Positions 1 through 8,631 of a stretch of DNA of 50,119 nucleotides are shown piece after piece. The position numbers and the translations under genes were made by a program. Each line of letters begins with the position of its first letter. Within the stretch, counting starts at the first letter, position 1. The notes below the pieces were generated by a model that searched no databases, had not been told where the DNA came from, and saw only the letters and a program-made list of their open reading frames with translations. This DNA is from JAOUEA01 sp035550775 (lineage in GTDB: Bacteria > Actinomycetota > UBA4738 > HRBIN12), in assembly GCA_035550775.1 (NCBI GenBank), contig DASZOO010000250.1, forward strand, positions 1 to 50,119. Reading direction: 5' to 3'.

Positions 1-606
1 CGTGCGGCCGAGCTGCCTGATCTGCTGGATGATCTCGAACACCTGCTCGACGAGCACCGGCGCGAGCCCCATCGACGGCTCGTCCATCAGCAGCACCTTG
101 GGGTCGGCCATCAGCGCGCGGCCCATCGCCACCATCTGCTGTTCGCCGCCGGACAGCGTGCCGGCCTTCTGCTTGAGCCGCTCCCGGACGCGCGGGAACG
201 TCTCGAGCACCTGCTCCCGGTCCCGGGCGATGCCGTCCTTGTCGTTTCGCAGGTACGCGCCGAGCCGCAGGTTCTCCTCGACGCTCATGTCGGCGAACAG
301 CCGCCGGTTCTCGGGCACCATCGAGATGCCCCGTCGCACGATCTCCGACGTCGGCAGCCCCGAGATCGGCTCCCCCTGGAAGAGCACCTCACCCTGGCTC
401 GGCACCACGTAGCCCAGGATCGTCTTGAGCGTGGTGCTCTTGCCGCTGGCGTTTCCCCCCAACAGGCACACCATCTCGCCCTCGAAGATCTGCATGTCGA
501 CCTCTCGGAGCACGGCGACCAGTCCGTAGTGCGTGGAGACGTTCCGGAGCTCGAGGACCGGCGATCGATCGACGGCGGCGACGGCGGTGTCGGTCGTGTC
601 GGTCAC
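1..606 (-). CDS. livF: Branched-chain amino-acid ABC transporter ATPase LivF (3' end outside window)
   Basis: Cytoplasmic ATPase subunit that, paired with LivG, powers import of branched-chain or related amino acids through LivH/LivM. The visible 202 residues contain a Walker A loop (GGNASGKST), the ABC signature LSGGEQQM and a Walker B stretch (VLLMDEPSMGLAP), followed by the family's usual VEQVFEIIQ. The GTG start at 606 overlaps the livG stop by four bases (GTGA), implying translational coupling. The gene continues past position 1, so its last roughly 35-40 residues are missing. The Walker A reads GGNASGK where most LivF proteins have GRNGAGK; it still fits GxxxxGK[ST]. The substrate cannot be told from sequence. 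Confidence 0.93.
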   Translation of the reverse strand, partial: MTDTTDTAVAAVDRSPVLELRNVSTHYGLVAVLREVDMQIFEGEMVCLLGGNASGKSTTLKTILGYVVPSQGEVLFQGEPISGLPTSEIVRRGISMVPENRRLFADMSVEENLRLGAYLRNDKDGIARDREQVLETFPRVRERLKQKAGTLSGGEQQMVAMGRALMADPKVLLMDEPSMGLAPVLVEQVFEIIQQIRQLGRT

Positions 607-1394
607 CCGAGCTCCTCGTGTCGGACCCCGAGGTAGGCCTCGATGACCTGCTCGTCGTTGGCGACCTCGTCGTAGGTGCCCTCGGCGATCTTGCGCCCGT
701 AGTCGCACGCGATCACCCGGTCGGACACGCCCTTGACCACCCGCATGTCGTGCTCGATCACGAGCACGGTGAGGCCCAGCTCGTCGCGCATGCGGACGAT
801 GTGGTCCCGCAGCTCCAGCGTCTCCCTCGGATTCATGCCCGCCGTGGGCTCGTCGAGCAGCACGATCAACGGGTCGGTGGCCAGCGCTCTGGCCATCTCG
901 AGCCGGCGCCGGTTCGCGTACGACAGCACGAACGCGGGCTGATCCTGGCGATACCCGGCGAGCCGCGATCCGAAGAACGCGAGGCATTCCGTCGCCCGCT
1001 CGCGGATCGCTTCCTCTTCGAGGCGGACCCGCGGGGTGCGCAGGATCGAGCCGAACACTCCGGTCTTGCTGCGGCAGTGCTGCCCGACCATCGCGTTCTC
1101 GAGGACGGTCATGTTCGGGAACAGGTGTACGTTCTGGAACGTGCGCGCGATGCCCGCGCGGGTGATGCGGTTCGGGGCGAGGCCCACGATCGTCTCGCCA
1201 CGCAGCAGCACGTTGCCGTCGTCGGGCGGGTAGAGACCGGTGATCACGTTGAACACGGTCGACTTCCCGGCGCCGTTCGGCCCGATGATCGAGACGATCT
1301 CCCCCTCGTCCACCTCGAACGAGAGGTCGTTGAGGGCGCTCAACCCTCCGAACCGCTTCGTGACGCCGACGACCTGGAGCAGCGTTGTCGTCAC
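603..1394 (-). CDS. livG: Branched-chain amino-acid ABC transporter ATPase LivG
   Basis: Second ATPase of the importer, 263 residues, the usual family length. Walker A is GPNGAGKST, the Q-loop region reads RTFQNVHLFPNMTV as in most LivG proteins, Walker B is LIVLLDEPTAGMNP and the H-loop is VIEHDM. The signature motif is unusual: LSYANRRRLEMARALA, where LSYGxQRRLEIARAL is normal, so the signature glycine is an alanine. The GTG start at 1394 overlaps the livM stop by four bases, and the stop overlaps the livF start. The order matches the classic liv operon. Confidence 0.95.
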   Translation of the reverse strand: MTTTLLQVVGVTKRFGGLSALNDLSFEVDEGEIVSIIGPNGAGKSTVFNVITGLYPPDDGNVLLRGETIVGLAPNRITRAGIARTFQNVHLFPNMTVLENAMVGQHCRSKTGVFGSILRTPRVRLEEEAIRERATECLAFFGSRLAGYRQDQPAFVLSYANRRRLEMARALATDPLIVLLDEPTAGMNPRETLELRDHIVRMRDELGLTVLVIEHDMRVVKGVSDRVIACDYGRKIAEGTYDEVANDEQVIEAYLGVRHEELG

Positions 1395-3172
1395 CCGGCG
1401 CTCTCCCCGAGCGGAGATGCGGGCGCCGCCACCCGCTCGTCGGCCGCCACGTCGCTGGCCCACTTGTCCTGTTCTCGATCCTCCTCTTTGAGCTCGCGGC
1501 TGCGCCGGACATTCGGAACGAGGCCCTGGGGACGGAGCAGCATCACGGCGACGAGCGCGGCCCCGTAGGCGAGCAGGCGGTACTCCTCGAACTCCCGCAG
1601 CAGGCCGGGCAGACCGACGAGCACCAGGGAGCCGGTGATCACGCCCGGCAGGCTGCCGATGCCGCCCAGGATCACGATGCCGAGCACCTGGATCGAGACG
1701 AGCACGGTGAAGCTCGCCGGCGTGAGCGAGCCGATCTTCACGGCGAACAAGGCGCCTCCGACCGAGCCGATCGCGCCGCCCATCGCGAACGCCAGCAGCT
1801 TGTAGGCCGTGGTGCTGACGCCCATCGCGTCGGCGACCTGCTCGTCTTCGCGCAGGGCGGTCCAAGCGCGGCCGACCCGCGAGTTCGCGAGCCGCCACGA
1901 CACGAACAAGGCCAGCACCACGAACGCGAACGCGAGGTAGTAGAAGTGCTTCGGATCGCGGAATCCGAAGTTGCCGATCGCCGCGTTCGTGATGTCGCGC
2001 ATGCCGTTCGGTCCGCCGACGAGCGGCTCGAGCCACGGGCTCGTCACGAGCACGACGATCATCTCGCCGAGCCCCAAGGTCACGAGGGCGAGGTAGTCGC
2101 CCCGCAGACGCAGCACCGGAGCGCCGATCAGCACGCCGGAGAACGCCGCGATCAGCACGACGATCGGGATCGCCACGTAGAAGTTCAGGTTGAACGCGAT
2201 CACCGGCTCGGTGGAACCGATGAAGGTGTTGAGGGTCGCCCCGGTGAGCAACGCCAGCGAGTACGCACCGAGCGTGAAGAAGAACACGTACCCGAGGTCG
2301 AGCAGCCCGGCATAGCCCACGACGATGTTGAGGCCGAGTCCGAGCAGCGCGAAGACCATAACGGTTCCCAGCACCTCGGAGATCACGGACCCGAGCACGT
2401 GGGGAGCGACGAGCACGACGCCGAGCCCGGCGAGCATGAGCACGACGCTGAGCGGGGTGAACCCCGGTCGTCCGTCGTCCCTGGTGCCGCGCCCGGCGAT
2501 CGCGCCGCGGATCGCGTCGCCTTTCCGCGCCTTGAGCACGGACACCCCCGCCGCGGCGGCCGCGATGGCGATGGCGCCCACCCAGGTGAGCCCGCCGGTG
2601 ACCTTGCTGTAGAGCCAGTCGCGCTCGATGTCGAGCTGATCGAGCGCGATCGGCACGATGCGCTGGAGGAACCCGAAGAGCAGCGTCACCCACACCGCGG
2701 ATCCGAGCGGTTTGCGGACAGCGTCGGGCAACAGCCGGTAGACCGCGCCGGCGGCCGCCGCGACGGCCGAGACCACGACCAGGATCACGGCCGCCACCGC
2801 CGCGGGTCGCCCGGCGGTGAGGTAGTCCATCAGCACCGGGGAGATGTTGATGAACACCCTCCGGATCCGTTCCACGCCGAACGCATCGACGAAGATCACG
2901 AAGGCGCCGAACACCGCTCCCGCCAGCGCGCCGGCGACCCCCCCGACGACGGCGGCCCGCCCTCGCTCGAACTCGACCAGTTCACCGGCCTCCACCCTGG
3001 GGGCGACCGCGACGTAGCCCGCGATCAGGGGCGGGGTCACGAGCATCAGCCCGGCGAACGTCACCAGCTCTCCGATCAGGTTCAGCTCGGTGAAGTTGCC
3101 GATCAGACCGACCGCCGCCAGGAAGATCGTGACGATGCCGGCGACCACCCCGATCCGGATCGCCGGTCGCAT
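1391..3172 (-). CDS. livM: Branched-chain amino-acid ABC permease LivM with a long N-terminal membrane extension
   Basis: Integral membrane permease subunit of the importer. The canonical LivM core occupies roughly residues 245-560, with the recognisable stretches LGLNIVVGYAGLLDLGYV, LRLRGDYLALVTLGLGE and GGIGSLPGVITGSL. Before it lie about 240 residues with several further hydrophobic segments (for example residues 7-25, 35-55, 75-95, 125-145 and 190-210), so the protein is 593 residues against roughly 300-420 for a typical LivM. The C-terminal tail, after RPQGL, is charged. The ATG at 3172 overlaps the livH stop (ATGA) and the stop overlaps the livG start. The role of the extension is unknown to me. 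Confidence 0.93.
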   Translation of the reverse strand: MRPAIRIGVVAGIVTIFLAAVGLIGNFTELNLIGELVTFAGLMLVTPPLIAGYVAVAPRVEAGELVEFERGRAAVVGGVAGALAGAVFGAFVIFVDAFGVERIRRVFINISPVLMDYLTAGRPAAVAAVILVVVSAVAAAAGAVYRLLPDAVRKPLGSAVWVTLLFGFLQRIVPIALDQLDIERDWLYSKVTGGLTWVGAIAIAAAAAGVSVLKARKGDAIRGAIAGRGTRDDGRPGFTPLSVVLMLAGLGVVLVAPHVLGSVISEVLGTVMVFALLGLGLNIVVGYAGLLDLGYVFFFTLGAYSLALLTGATLNTFIGSTEPVIAFNLNFYVAIPIVVLIAAFSGVLIGAPVLRLRGDYLALVTLGLGEMIVVLVTSPWLEPLVGGPNGMRDITNAAIGNFGFRDPKHFYYLAFAFVVLALFVSWRLANSRVGRAWTALREDEQVADAMGVSTTAYKLLAFAMGGAIGSVGGALFAVKIGSLTPASFTVLVSIQVLGIVILGGIGSLPGVITGSLVLVGLPGLLREFEEYRLLAYGAALVAVMLLRPQGLVPNVRRSRELKEEDREQDKWASDVAADERVAAPASPLGESAG

Positions 3173-4269
3173 CAGACCTTCTCCGCCTCGCCGGAGCCGA
3201 GCAGACCGCCCGGGCGGAACACGAGCACCAGGATCAGCACGAGGAACACGAAGGCGTCCCTGATCGAGAACGGGCTCGGGACGTTGAAGCCCGTGAGCAG
3301 CAGCGGCGGGCCGATCGCCTGCAGCAGCCCGAGCACGAATCCCCCGAGGGCCGCCCCGCCGATGCTGCCGATGCCCCCCAGCACGGCCGCGGTGAACGCG
3401 GCGATCCCGGGCTTGAAGCCCATCGTGAACTGCACCTGCTGGAAGGTGAGCGAGAACAAGACCCCGGCGATCCCCGCCAGCACGCCGCCGACGACGAACG
3501 TGATGACGACGATGCGGTCGACGTTGATGCCCATCAGGCTCGCGATCTCGCTGTCTTCGGCGACGGCTCGCATCGAGCGGCCGGTGCGGCTGCGGTGCAC
3601 GAAGACCTGCAACACCAACATCGAGACGATCGCCGCCACGAACACGAGGATCGTGACCTTGCTCACCGGTATCCCGACGAGGTCGACCGAGCCCTCGAGC
3701 ACCGTCGGCAACGGATAGCCGAACGGCTGCGGTCCGAAGAACCCGCGGAACGCGTTCTGGATGAACAACGAGGCGCCGATCGCCGTGATCAGCGGCACCA
3801 GCCGAGGCGCGTTGCGAAGCGGCCGGTACGCGATCCGCTCCAGCAACACGGCCACCAGCGTCGAGCCGGCGATCGACACGACGAACAGGATGAGCAGGCA
3901 CAGGTACGGGCTCGAGTTCAGGAAGCCGCTCTTGACGTACGCATCGGCGAAGAAGAACGAGATGAACGCGCCGGCCATGAACACCTCGCCGTGCGCGAAG
4001 TTGATCATGCGCAGGATGCCGTAGACCAGGGTGTACCCGAGCGCGATCAGGGCGAGGATCGCTCCCTGGCCGAGCCCGTTCACCACCTGGTCGACCCAGA
4101 AGTCCCCCGAGTAGCGCTCGCCCTCGGGCAGGGTCAGGGTCCGGTACGACCCGACGACCACGATGAACGCGATCGTCGCACCGAGGACGATCAGGATGAT
4201 GCGCCGCCACGGGAGCGTTGCGAAGCCGCCCACACGGGCCGGACTCGCGGCGACCCCGGAGCTGCCCAC
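3172..4269 (-). CDS. livH: Branched-chain amino-acid ABC permease LivH
   Basis: Membrane permease partner of LivM. Family features are GLGQGAILALIALGYTLVYG near the first core helix, INFAHGEVFMAGAF, RTGRSMRAVAED in the cytoplasmic loop that meets the ATPase, and GGIGSIGGAALGG. I chose the GTG at 4269 because an AGGGGGG ribosome-binding sequence lies at 4279-4285, nine bases upstream, giving 365 residues. A longer reading would run back through the hairpin at 4296-4326 and into livJ. The start is therefore probable, not certain. The protein begins with about 20 mostly non-hydrophobic residues and then enters the first membrane segment at WRRIILIVLG. Confidence 0.9.
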   Translation of the reverse strand: MGSSGVAASPARVGGFATLPWRRIILIVLGATIAFIVVVGSYRTLTLPEGERYSGDFWVDQVVNGLGQGAILALIALGYTLVYGILRMINFAHGEVFMAGAFISFFFADAYVKSGFLNSSPYLCLLILFVVSIAGSTLVAVLLERIAYRPLRNAPRLVPLITAIGASLFIQNAFRGFFGPQPFGYPLPTVLEGSVDLVGIPVSKVTILVFVAAIVSMLVLQVFVHRSRTGRSMRAVAEDSEIASLMGINVDRIVVITFVVGGVLAGIAGVLFSLTFQQVQFTMGFKPGIAAFTAAVLGGIGSIGGAALGGFVLGLLQAIGPPLLLTGFNVPSPFSIRDAFVFLVLILVLVFRPGGLLGSGEAEKV

Positions 4270-4295
4270 CCTGCTCGGCCCCCCTACTCGGACGT

Positions 4296-4326
4296 GCCCG
4301 GGCGGCCGCTTCGCGGCCGCCCGGGC
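4296..4326 (-). terminator. Strong GC hairpin between livJ and livH
   Basis: A perfect 14-bp inverted repeat (4296-4309 with 4313-4326) closes a 3-nt loop. It lies between the livJ stop (4352) and the livH ribosome-binding site. No U-run follows on the minus strand, so it is not a textbook intrinsic terminator. A structure here could partly stop transcription or protect the livJ message 3' end, so that the periplasmic binding protein is made in excess over the permease, as is common in ABC operons. That role is inference. Confidence 0.6.
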
Positions 4327-4351
4327 ATCGATCCGTTCGTTCGGTCCGGGA

Positions 4352-5668
4352 TCAGAGAACGTCGTCCAGCGACTTGGTGTCGCTGAAGATCGGCTTCCCG
4401 TCGCCCTGGCCACCTTCGACGGGCCAGTTCGGCCCTTCGAAGATGCCGATCGTCACGTCGGTGGCGCAGTCTCCCAGCTCGGTGCACGTGATGATGCCCG
4501 TGAGCCCCTCGTAGCCCGAGGTCGCGAACACCGCGTCACGCAGCGCCGTCCGGGGGATCGAGAGCGAGCCGTCGTCGTTCTCGACGGCCACCTGCTCGAT
4601 CGCGTCGAACACGACGTTCGTCGCGTCGAACGAGTGCGCGTGGAACACCGAGGTCGGCTCGCTGCCGAACGCCGACTCGTAGGCCGGCAGGAAGTCGTTC
4701 GTGTAGAACTCGCCTTCCTGGAACACCGAGATGTCCGGTCCCGACACGAGCACACCGTCGATCGCGCCGCCGGTGTTCTTGAGGGTGTCGCTGCTGCTGC
4801 AGCCGTCTGACGTCATGATCGTGACGTCGGGCATGATGTCGGCGGCCTGCTTGATGATCAGCGAGCACGCCGCGACGAACACCGGCGCGTACAGCACGTC
4901 GGGGTCACCCTCGGCGATCGACCGAAGCAGCGGCTTGAAGTCGGTGTCCTCCGAGTTGATCCGCTCCCGAGCGGTCACGGTGCCGTCGCCGGCCTCGAAG
5001 TTGACCTCGGCCGCGGCGGTGAGCCCCTGCGTGTACGGGCTCTCGTCGCTGATCGTCGCCATCTTGGTGGCGCCGAGCTCGTTCAGCGCGTACTCGGCCA
5101 CGACCGCCCCTTGGATGCGGTCGTTGTGCGCCGTGCGGGCGTAGAACGGCTGGTGCGCCTCCTCGGAGGTCAGCGCCGGATTCGTGTTGGACGGCGAGAT
5201 GAGCAGGATGCCCTTCTCGGACAGGATCGTGTCGGCGATACCGAGCGCGGAGCTCGAGCAGCTCGTGCCGATGACCGCCACGATCGATGGGTCGGCCGCG
5301 AGTGCGGTGCCGCCGGCCTGGCCTCCCTCGGCCGAGCACAGATCGTCCTCGTGCACCCAGTTGATGTCGTGGCCGAGGAGCTGCCCGGGCGTGCCGTCGA
5401 ACGTGCCGTCGAGGTAGTCCGCGGCCAGCACGGCGCCGTTCTGACTGTCCTGACCGAGCGCGGCGTCCGCGCCCGAGATCACCATCAGCGTGCCGAGGTT
5501 GATCGGCTCGCCCGAGGCGACCTCGACCGTGCCGAACTCGTCGACCTCGGTGGTCTCGGTGTCGGTTCCCTCGCCACCGCCCCCGCCCTCGTCGTTGGAA
5601 CATGCGCTCGCCACCAGGGCGAGCACGGCTACGGTGGCGACCACCGTGAGCCAGCGTCGACGCTTCAT
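4352..5668 (-). CDS. livJ: Branched-chain amino-acid ABC transporter substrate-binding lipoprotein
   Basis: Extracytoplasmic solute-binding protein that delivers substrate to LivHM. Residues 1-22 form a lipoprotein signal peptide (MKRRRW, a hydrophobic stretch, then LVASAC), with the lipid-modified cysteine at position 23, followed by a flexible acidic Gly-rich linker. The body is a periplasmic-binding fold of the leucine/amide family (INLGTLMVISGADAALGQDSQNGAVLA, then ISPSNTNPALT). The ATG at 5668 has a GGGAAGGGGG ribosome-binding site just upstream and yields 438 residues. It is the first gene of the liv operon. LivJ-family proteins can bind branched-chain amino acids, amides, urea or aromatic compounds; the ligand is not predictable here. 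Confidence 0.93.
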   Translation of the reverse strand: MKRRRWLTVVATVAVLALVASACSNDEGGGGGEGTDTETTEVDEFGTVEVASGEPINLGTLMVISGADAALGQDSQNGAVLAADYLDGTFDGTPGQLLGHDINWVHEDDLCSAEGGQAGGTALAADPSIVAVIGTSCSSSALGIADTILSEKGILLISPSNTNPALTSEEAHQPFYARTAHNDRIQGAVVAEYALNELGATKMATISDESPYTQGLTAAAEVNFEAGDGTVTARERINSEDTDFKPLLRSIAEGDPDVLYAPVFVAACSLIIKQAADIMPDVTIMTSDGCSSSDTLKNTGGAIDGVLVSGPDISVFQEGEFYTNDFLPAYESAFGSEPTSVFHAHSFDATNVVFDAIEQVAVENDDGSLSIPRTALRDAVFATSGYEGLTGIITCTELGDCATDVTIGIFEGPNWPVEGGQGDGKPIFSDTKSLDDVL

Positions 5669-5707
5669 CGGGCCCCCTTCCCTTTCGTCCGTGTCGAGAC
5701 GGGTCGT

Positions 5708-5737
5708 TTGGTACCACATCCCGAACCCTCAGGCCAA
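5708..5737 (-). promoter_or_regulatory. Possible livJ promoter
   Basis: On the minus strand, TTGGCC (5732-5737) and TACCAA (5708-5713) are 18 bp apart and lie about 40 bp upstream of livJ. The match to housekeeping consensus is modest. The 142-bp trpA-livJ gap is the natural place for a liv promoter; I saw no clear trp terminator or further repeat in it. Confidence 0.3.
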
Positions 5738-5810
5738 TCACCTCGGTCCGATCAGCCTGCACGTGGATACGTGTCAGAGGTCCCGCGGGGATGCCCGTCG
5801 GGGCGACACC

Positions 5811-6587
5811 TCAGCCGTGGAGCGGAAGCGCCGAGCGGAACGCACGGACCAGTTCGAGCGTGCCACGGGCATCGCCCTCGACCATGCACGACATCAACGC
5901 GCTGCCGACGACCACACCGTCGGCGAACGCGCTCGCCTCGCGTGCCTGCTCCGGCGATCCGATCCCCACGCCGACCAACAGCGGGAGGTCGGTGAGCGGC
6001 CGGAGCTCGGCCACGAGATCTGCTGCGGTGCTTCCCAGTTCGTCTCGGGCTCCGGTCACCCCGTAGGTGGCTACGCAGTAGACGAACCCGTGCGCTCGGG
6101 CCGCGATCGCGGCGAGGCGAGCGCGCGAGGCACCGGGCGCGGCCAGGAGCACGGCATCGACGTTCCGAGCGGCACACGCTGCCCCGAGCTCGTCGGCCTC
6201 GTCGACCGGCAGATCGGGGACGATCATGCCCGCCACGCCGGCTTCGACCCCCCGGTCGAGGAACGCGTCGACCCCCAGCCGGAGCACGGGGTTCACGTAG
6301 GTCATCACGGCCACCGGGATCGGCAGTTCGGCCTCGCGGATCGTCGCGAGCACGTCGAACGGGCGTGCGCCGGCGGCGAGCGCGGCAGAGGAGGCCTGCT
6401 GGATCACGCCGCCGTCCATCACCGGGTCGGAATGCGGCACGCCCACCTCGATCGCATCGGCCCCTTCCTCGGCCACCGCGCGCAGCAACGCGGCGTCGAC
6501 CCCCGGGAACCCCCCGGTGAGATACGGCACGAACGCCGAACCGCCGGCGTCGCGCCGCGCGCGCAGGGCCTCCTCGAGGGGACCCAT
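5811..6587 (-). CDS. trpA: Tryptophan synthase alpha chain
   Basis: Cleaves indole-3-glycerol phosphate to indole and glyceraldehyde-3-phosphate, with indole channelled to TrpB. The 258-residue TIM barrel carries the catalytic pair Glu47 (in IEVGVPHSDP) and Asp58 (in VMDGG), the phosphate-binding YVNPVL and GIGSPEQA regions, and the family's TYGVTGAR loop. The ATG at 6587 overlaps the trpB stop, so TrpA is likely made by coupled translation. It is the last gene of the trpC-trpB-trpA unit. trpE, trpD and trpF are not in the window. Confidence 0.97.
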   Translation of the reverse strand: MGPLEEALRARRDAGGSAFVPYLTGGFPGVDAALLRAVAEEGADAIEVGVPHSDPVMDGGVIQQASSAALAAGARPFDVLATIREAELPIPVAVMTYVNPVLRLGVDAFLDRGVEAGVAGMIVPDLPVDEADELGAACAARNVDAVLLAAPGASRARLAAIAARAHGFVYCVATYGVTGARDELGSTAADLVAELRPLTDLPLLVGVGIGSPEQAREASAFADGVVVGSALMSCMVEGDARGTLELVRAFRSALPLHG

Positions 6588-7792
6588 CAGGCTCGACCGG
6601 CGAGGGCGGCCAGCACGGTGTCGAGGTCCTTGTCGCCTCGGCCCGACAGACAGACGAGGATCCGGGTGCCCTGGGGAAGCGGACGATGCAGGAGCCAGCC
6701 GATCACGTGCGCGGGCTCGAGAGCCGGCAGGATGCCTTCGGTCCGTGCCAGTGCCTGGAACCCCTCGAGGGCGTCGTCGTCGGAGGCGTTCACGTACTCG
6801 GCGCGGCCGGCGTCGTGGAGCCAGGCGTGCTCGGGCCCCACCCCCGGGTAGTCGAGGCCGGCCGAGACCGAGTGCGTCGCGACGATCTGCCCGTCGGGAT
6901 CCTGCAGCAGGTAGGTCATGGCGCCGTGCAGGACGCCCGGCCGCCCCTGCGTGATCGACGCGCAATGCTCCCCGAGGTGCATCCCGCGGCCACCGGCCTC
7001 CACTCCGATCAACCGCACGCCGGGCGCGTCCACGAACGCGGTGAACATGCCGATCGCGTTGGATCCCCCGCCGACGCACGCGATCACCGCCTGGGGGTCG
7101 TCGCTCAGGCGCTCCCGGTACTGTTCGCGGGCCTCGTCGCCGATCACGCGCTGCAGATCGCGGACCAGCTGTGGGAACGGATGCGGTCCCACCACCGACC
7201 CGATGACGTAGTGCGTCTCGGTCACCGTGGCCGCCCAGTCGCGGAGCGCCTCGTTCACCGCCTCCTTGAGGGTCTTGGACCCCGCCGTGACCGGCACGAC
7301 CTCTGCGCCCAGCAGGTGCATGCGGGCGACGTTGGGCGCTTGCCGCCGCGTGTCCTCCTCCCCCATGTACACCAGGCACGGCAGGTCGAGCAGCGCACAT
7401 GCCGTCGCGATGGCCACCCCGTGCTGCCCGGCGCCGGTCTCGGCGATGATGCGCCGCTTGCCGAGCCGTTTCGCCAGCAGCGCCTGCCCGAGCGCGTTGT
7501 TGATCTTGTGGGCGCCGGTGTGCGCGAGGTCCTCGCGCTTGAGCCAGACGTCGTAGCCGAGCTCCCCCGAGAGGCGCTCGGCGTGCGTGATCGGGGTCGG
7601 ACGGCCGACGAAGTCGCGGCTGAGCGTGCCGAGCTCCTCACGGAAGCCGCGATCGTCGCGCAGGGTCGCCCACGCCTCGGCGAGCTCGTCGAGCGCGGGG
7701 ATCAGCACCTCCGGGACGTAGCGGCCGCCGTAGTCGCCGAACCGACCTCGCTCGTCGGGCACGGCCTGCGGCGCGGCGATGTCGGTCTTCAT
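6587..7792 (-). CDS. trpB: Tryptophan synthase beta chain
   Basis: PLP enzyme that condenses indole with serine to tryptophan. 401 residues, normal for TrpB1. The PLP lysine is Lys96 in HTGAHKINNALGQ; the phosphate-binding glycine loop is CVGGGSNAIG, and GVEAGGRG, SAGLDYPGVGPEH and CLSGRGDKD are all standard for the alpha-interacting TrpB1 class. The ATG at 7792 lies four bases after the trpC stop and the gene overlaps trpA. Nothing looks damaged. Confidence 0.97.
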   Translation of the reverse strand: MKTDIAAPQAVPDERGRFGDYGGRYVPEVLIPALDELAEAWATLRDDRGFREELGTLSRDFVGRPTPITHAERLSGELGYDVWLKREDLAHTGAHKINNALGQALLAKRLGKRRIIAETGAGQHGVAIATACALLDLPCLVYMGEEDTRRQAPNVARMHLLGAEVVPVTAGSKTLKEAVNEALRDWAATVTETHYVIGSVVGPHPFPQLVRDLQRVIGDEAREQYRERLSDDPQAVIACVGGGSNAIGMFTAFVDAPGVRLIGVEAGGRGMHLGEHCASITQGRPGVLHGAMTYLLQDPDGQIVATHSVSAGLDYPGVGPEHAWLHDAGRAEYVNASDDDALEGFQALARTEGILPALEPAHVIGWLLHRPLPQGTRILVCLSGRGDKDLDTVLAALAGRA

Positions 7793-7796
7793 TCGA

Positions 7797-8567
7797 TCAC
7801 CTTCCGATCAGCTCACGCACGGCGGCGCGAGGGTCCGAGGCCCGCATCAGGGCCTCCCCGACAAGGATGGCAGAGGCGCCGGCATCGACGGCGGCTTCGA
7901 CGTCCGCACGATCTCGGATGCCCGACTCCATCACCGCGACGCGGCCGGGAGGGATACGCGCCAGGCGATCGAGAGCCGAGGCGGAGTCCACTTCGAGCGT
8001 CTCCAGGTCGCGCGCGTTCACCCCGATCACCTCGGCGCCACTCGCGAGCGCCCGATCCAACTCGTCGTCGGCGTGCGTCTCGACGAGCGCCGACATGCCG
8101 AGGTCGCTCGAGAGCGCGAGCAGCGCGGTGAGCTCCTCGTCGGTCAGGCACGCGGCGATGAGCAGCACGGCGTCGGCGCCGTTCGCCCTGGCCTCGATCA
8201 CCTGCGCGGGATGCACGAGGAAGTCCTTGCGCAGCACCGGAAGCTGGACCGTCAGCCGCACCGCCTCGAGGTCGGCTAGCGCCCCGGCGAAGTGACGGGG
8301 CTCGGTGAGCACCGAGATCGCCGCGGCCCCCCCGTCGGCGTAAGCCCTCGCCAGCTCGATCGGGTCGGCATCGGCGGCGATCGAACCCGCGCTCGGGGAC
8401 GCGCGCTTGACCTCGGCGATCAACGCCGGCCTTCCCCCCCGCAGCGCCGCGATGAACCCGCGCGCGGGAGGCCGGCTCGCCGCCCGAGCGAGCAACGCGC
8501 CGTCGTCGAGGGGATGCGCGTCCAGCTCACGCCGTACGCCGAGGACGAGGTCGCTGAGGAAGCCCAT
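7797..8567 (-). CDS. trpC: Indole-3-glycerol-phosphate synthase
   Basis: Closes the indole ring of CdRP to give indole-3-glycerol phosphate, the TrpA substrate. 256-residue TIM barrel with the family blocks LIAEVKRASPSAG (catalytic Lys), AISVLTEPRHFAG, VLRKDFLVHPAQV (catalytic Lys), ADAVLLIAA, VETHADDEL, VIGVNARDLETLEVD and MESGIRDRADV. The ATG at 8567 starts MGFLSDLVLG, matching the usual N-terminus; no strong ribosome-binding site is visible. It is a separate TrpC, not fused to TrpF. The HisA-like gene lies 64 bp upstream. Confidence 0.96.
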   Translation of the reverse strand: MGFLSDLVLGVRRELDAHPLDDGALLARAASRPPARGFIAALRGGRPALIAEVKRASPSAGSIAADADPIELARAYADGGAAAISVLTEPRHFAGALADLEAVRLTVQLPVLRKDFLVHPAQVIEARANGADAVLLIAACLTDEELTALLALSSDLGMSALVETHADDELDRALASGAEVIGVNARDLETLEVDSASALDRLARIPPGRVAVMESGIRDRADVEAAVDAGASAILVGEALMRASDPRAAVRELIGR

Positions 8568-8631
8568 GGGGCAGGGAGTGTAGCCGCCGGTCCGGCGTGA
8601 CCCGAGCGAGGCTCGGGAACCGATCGGGCCC

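Noticed and set aside
1385..3718. A 777-codon open frame on the plus strand opposite livM/livH
   Set aside because: Composition is a mirror of the minus-strand genes (Arg/Asp/His-rich), with no recognisable domain; high-GC DNA gives long antisense frames. The minus-strand liv genes are unmistakable.
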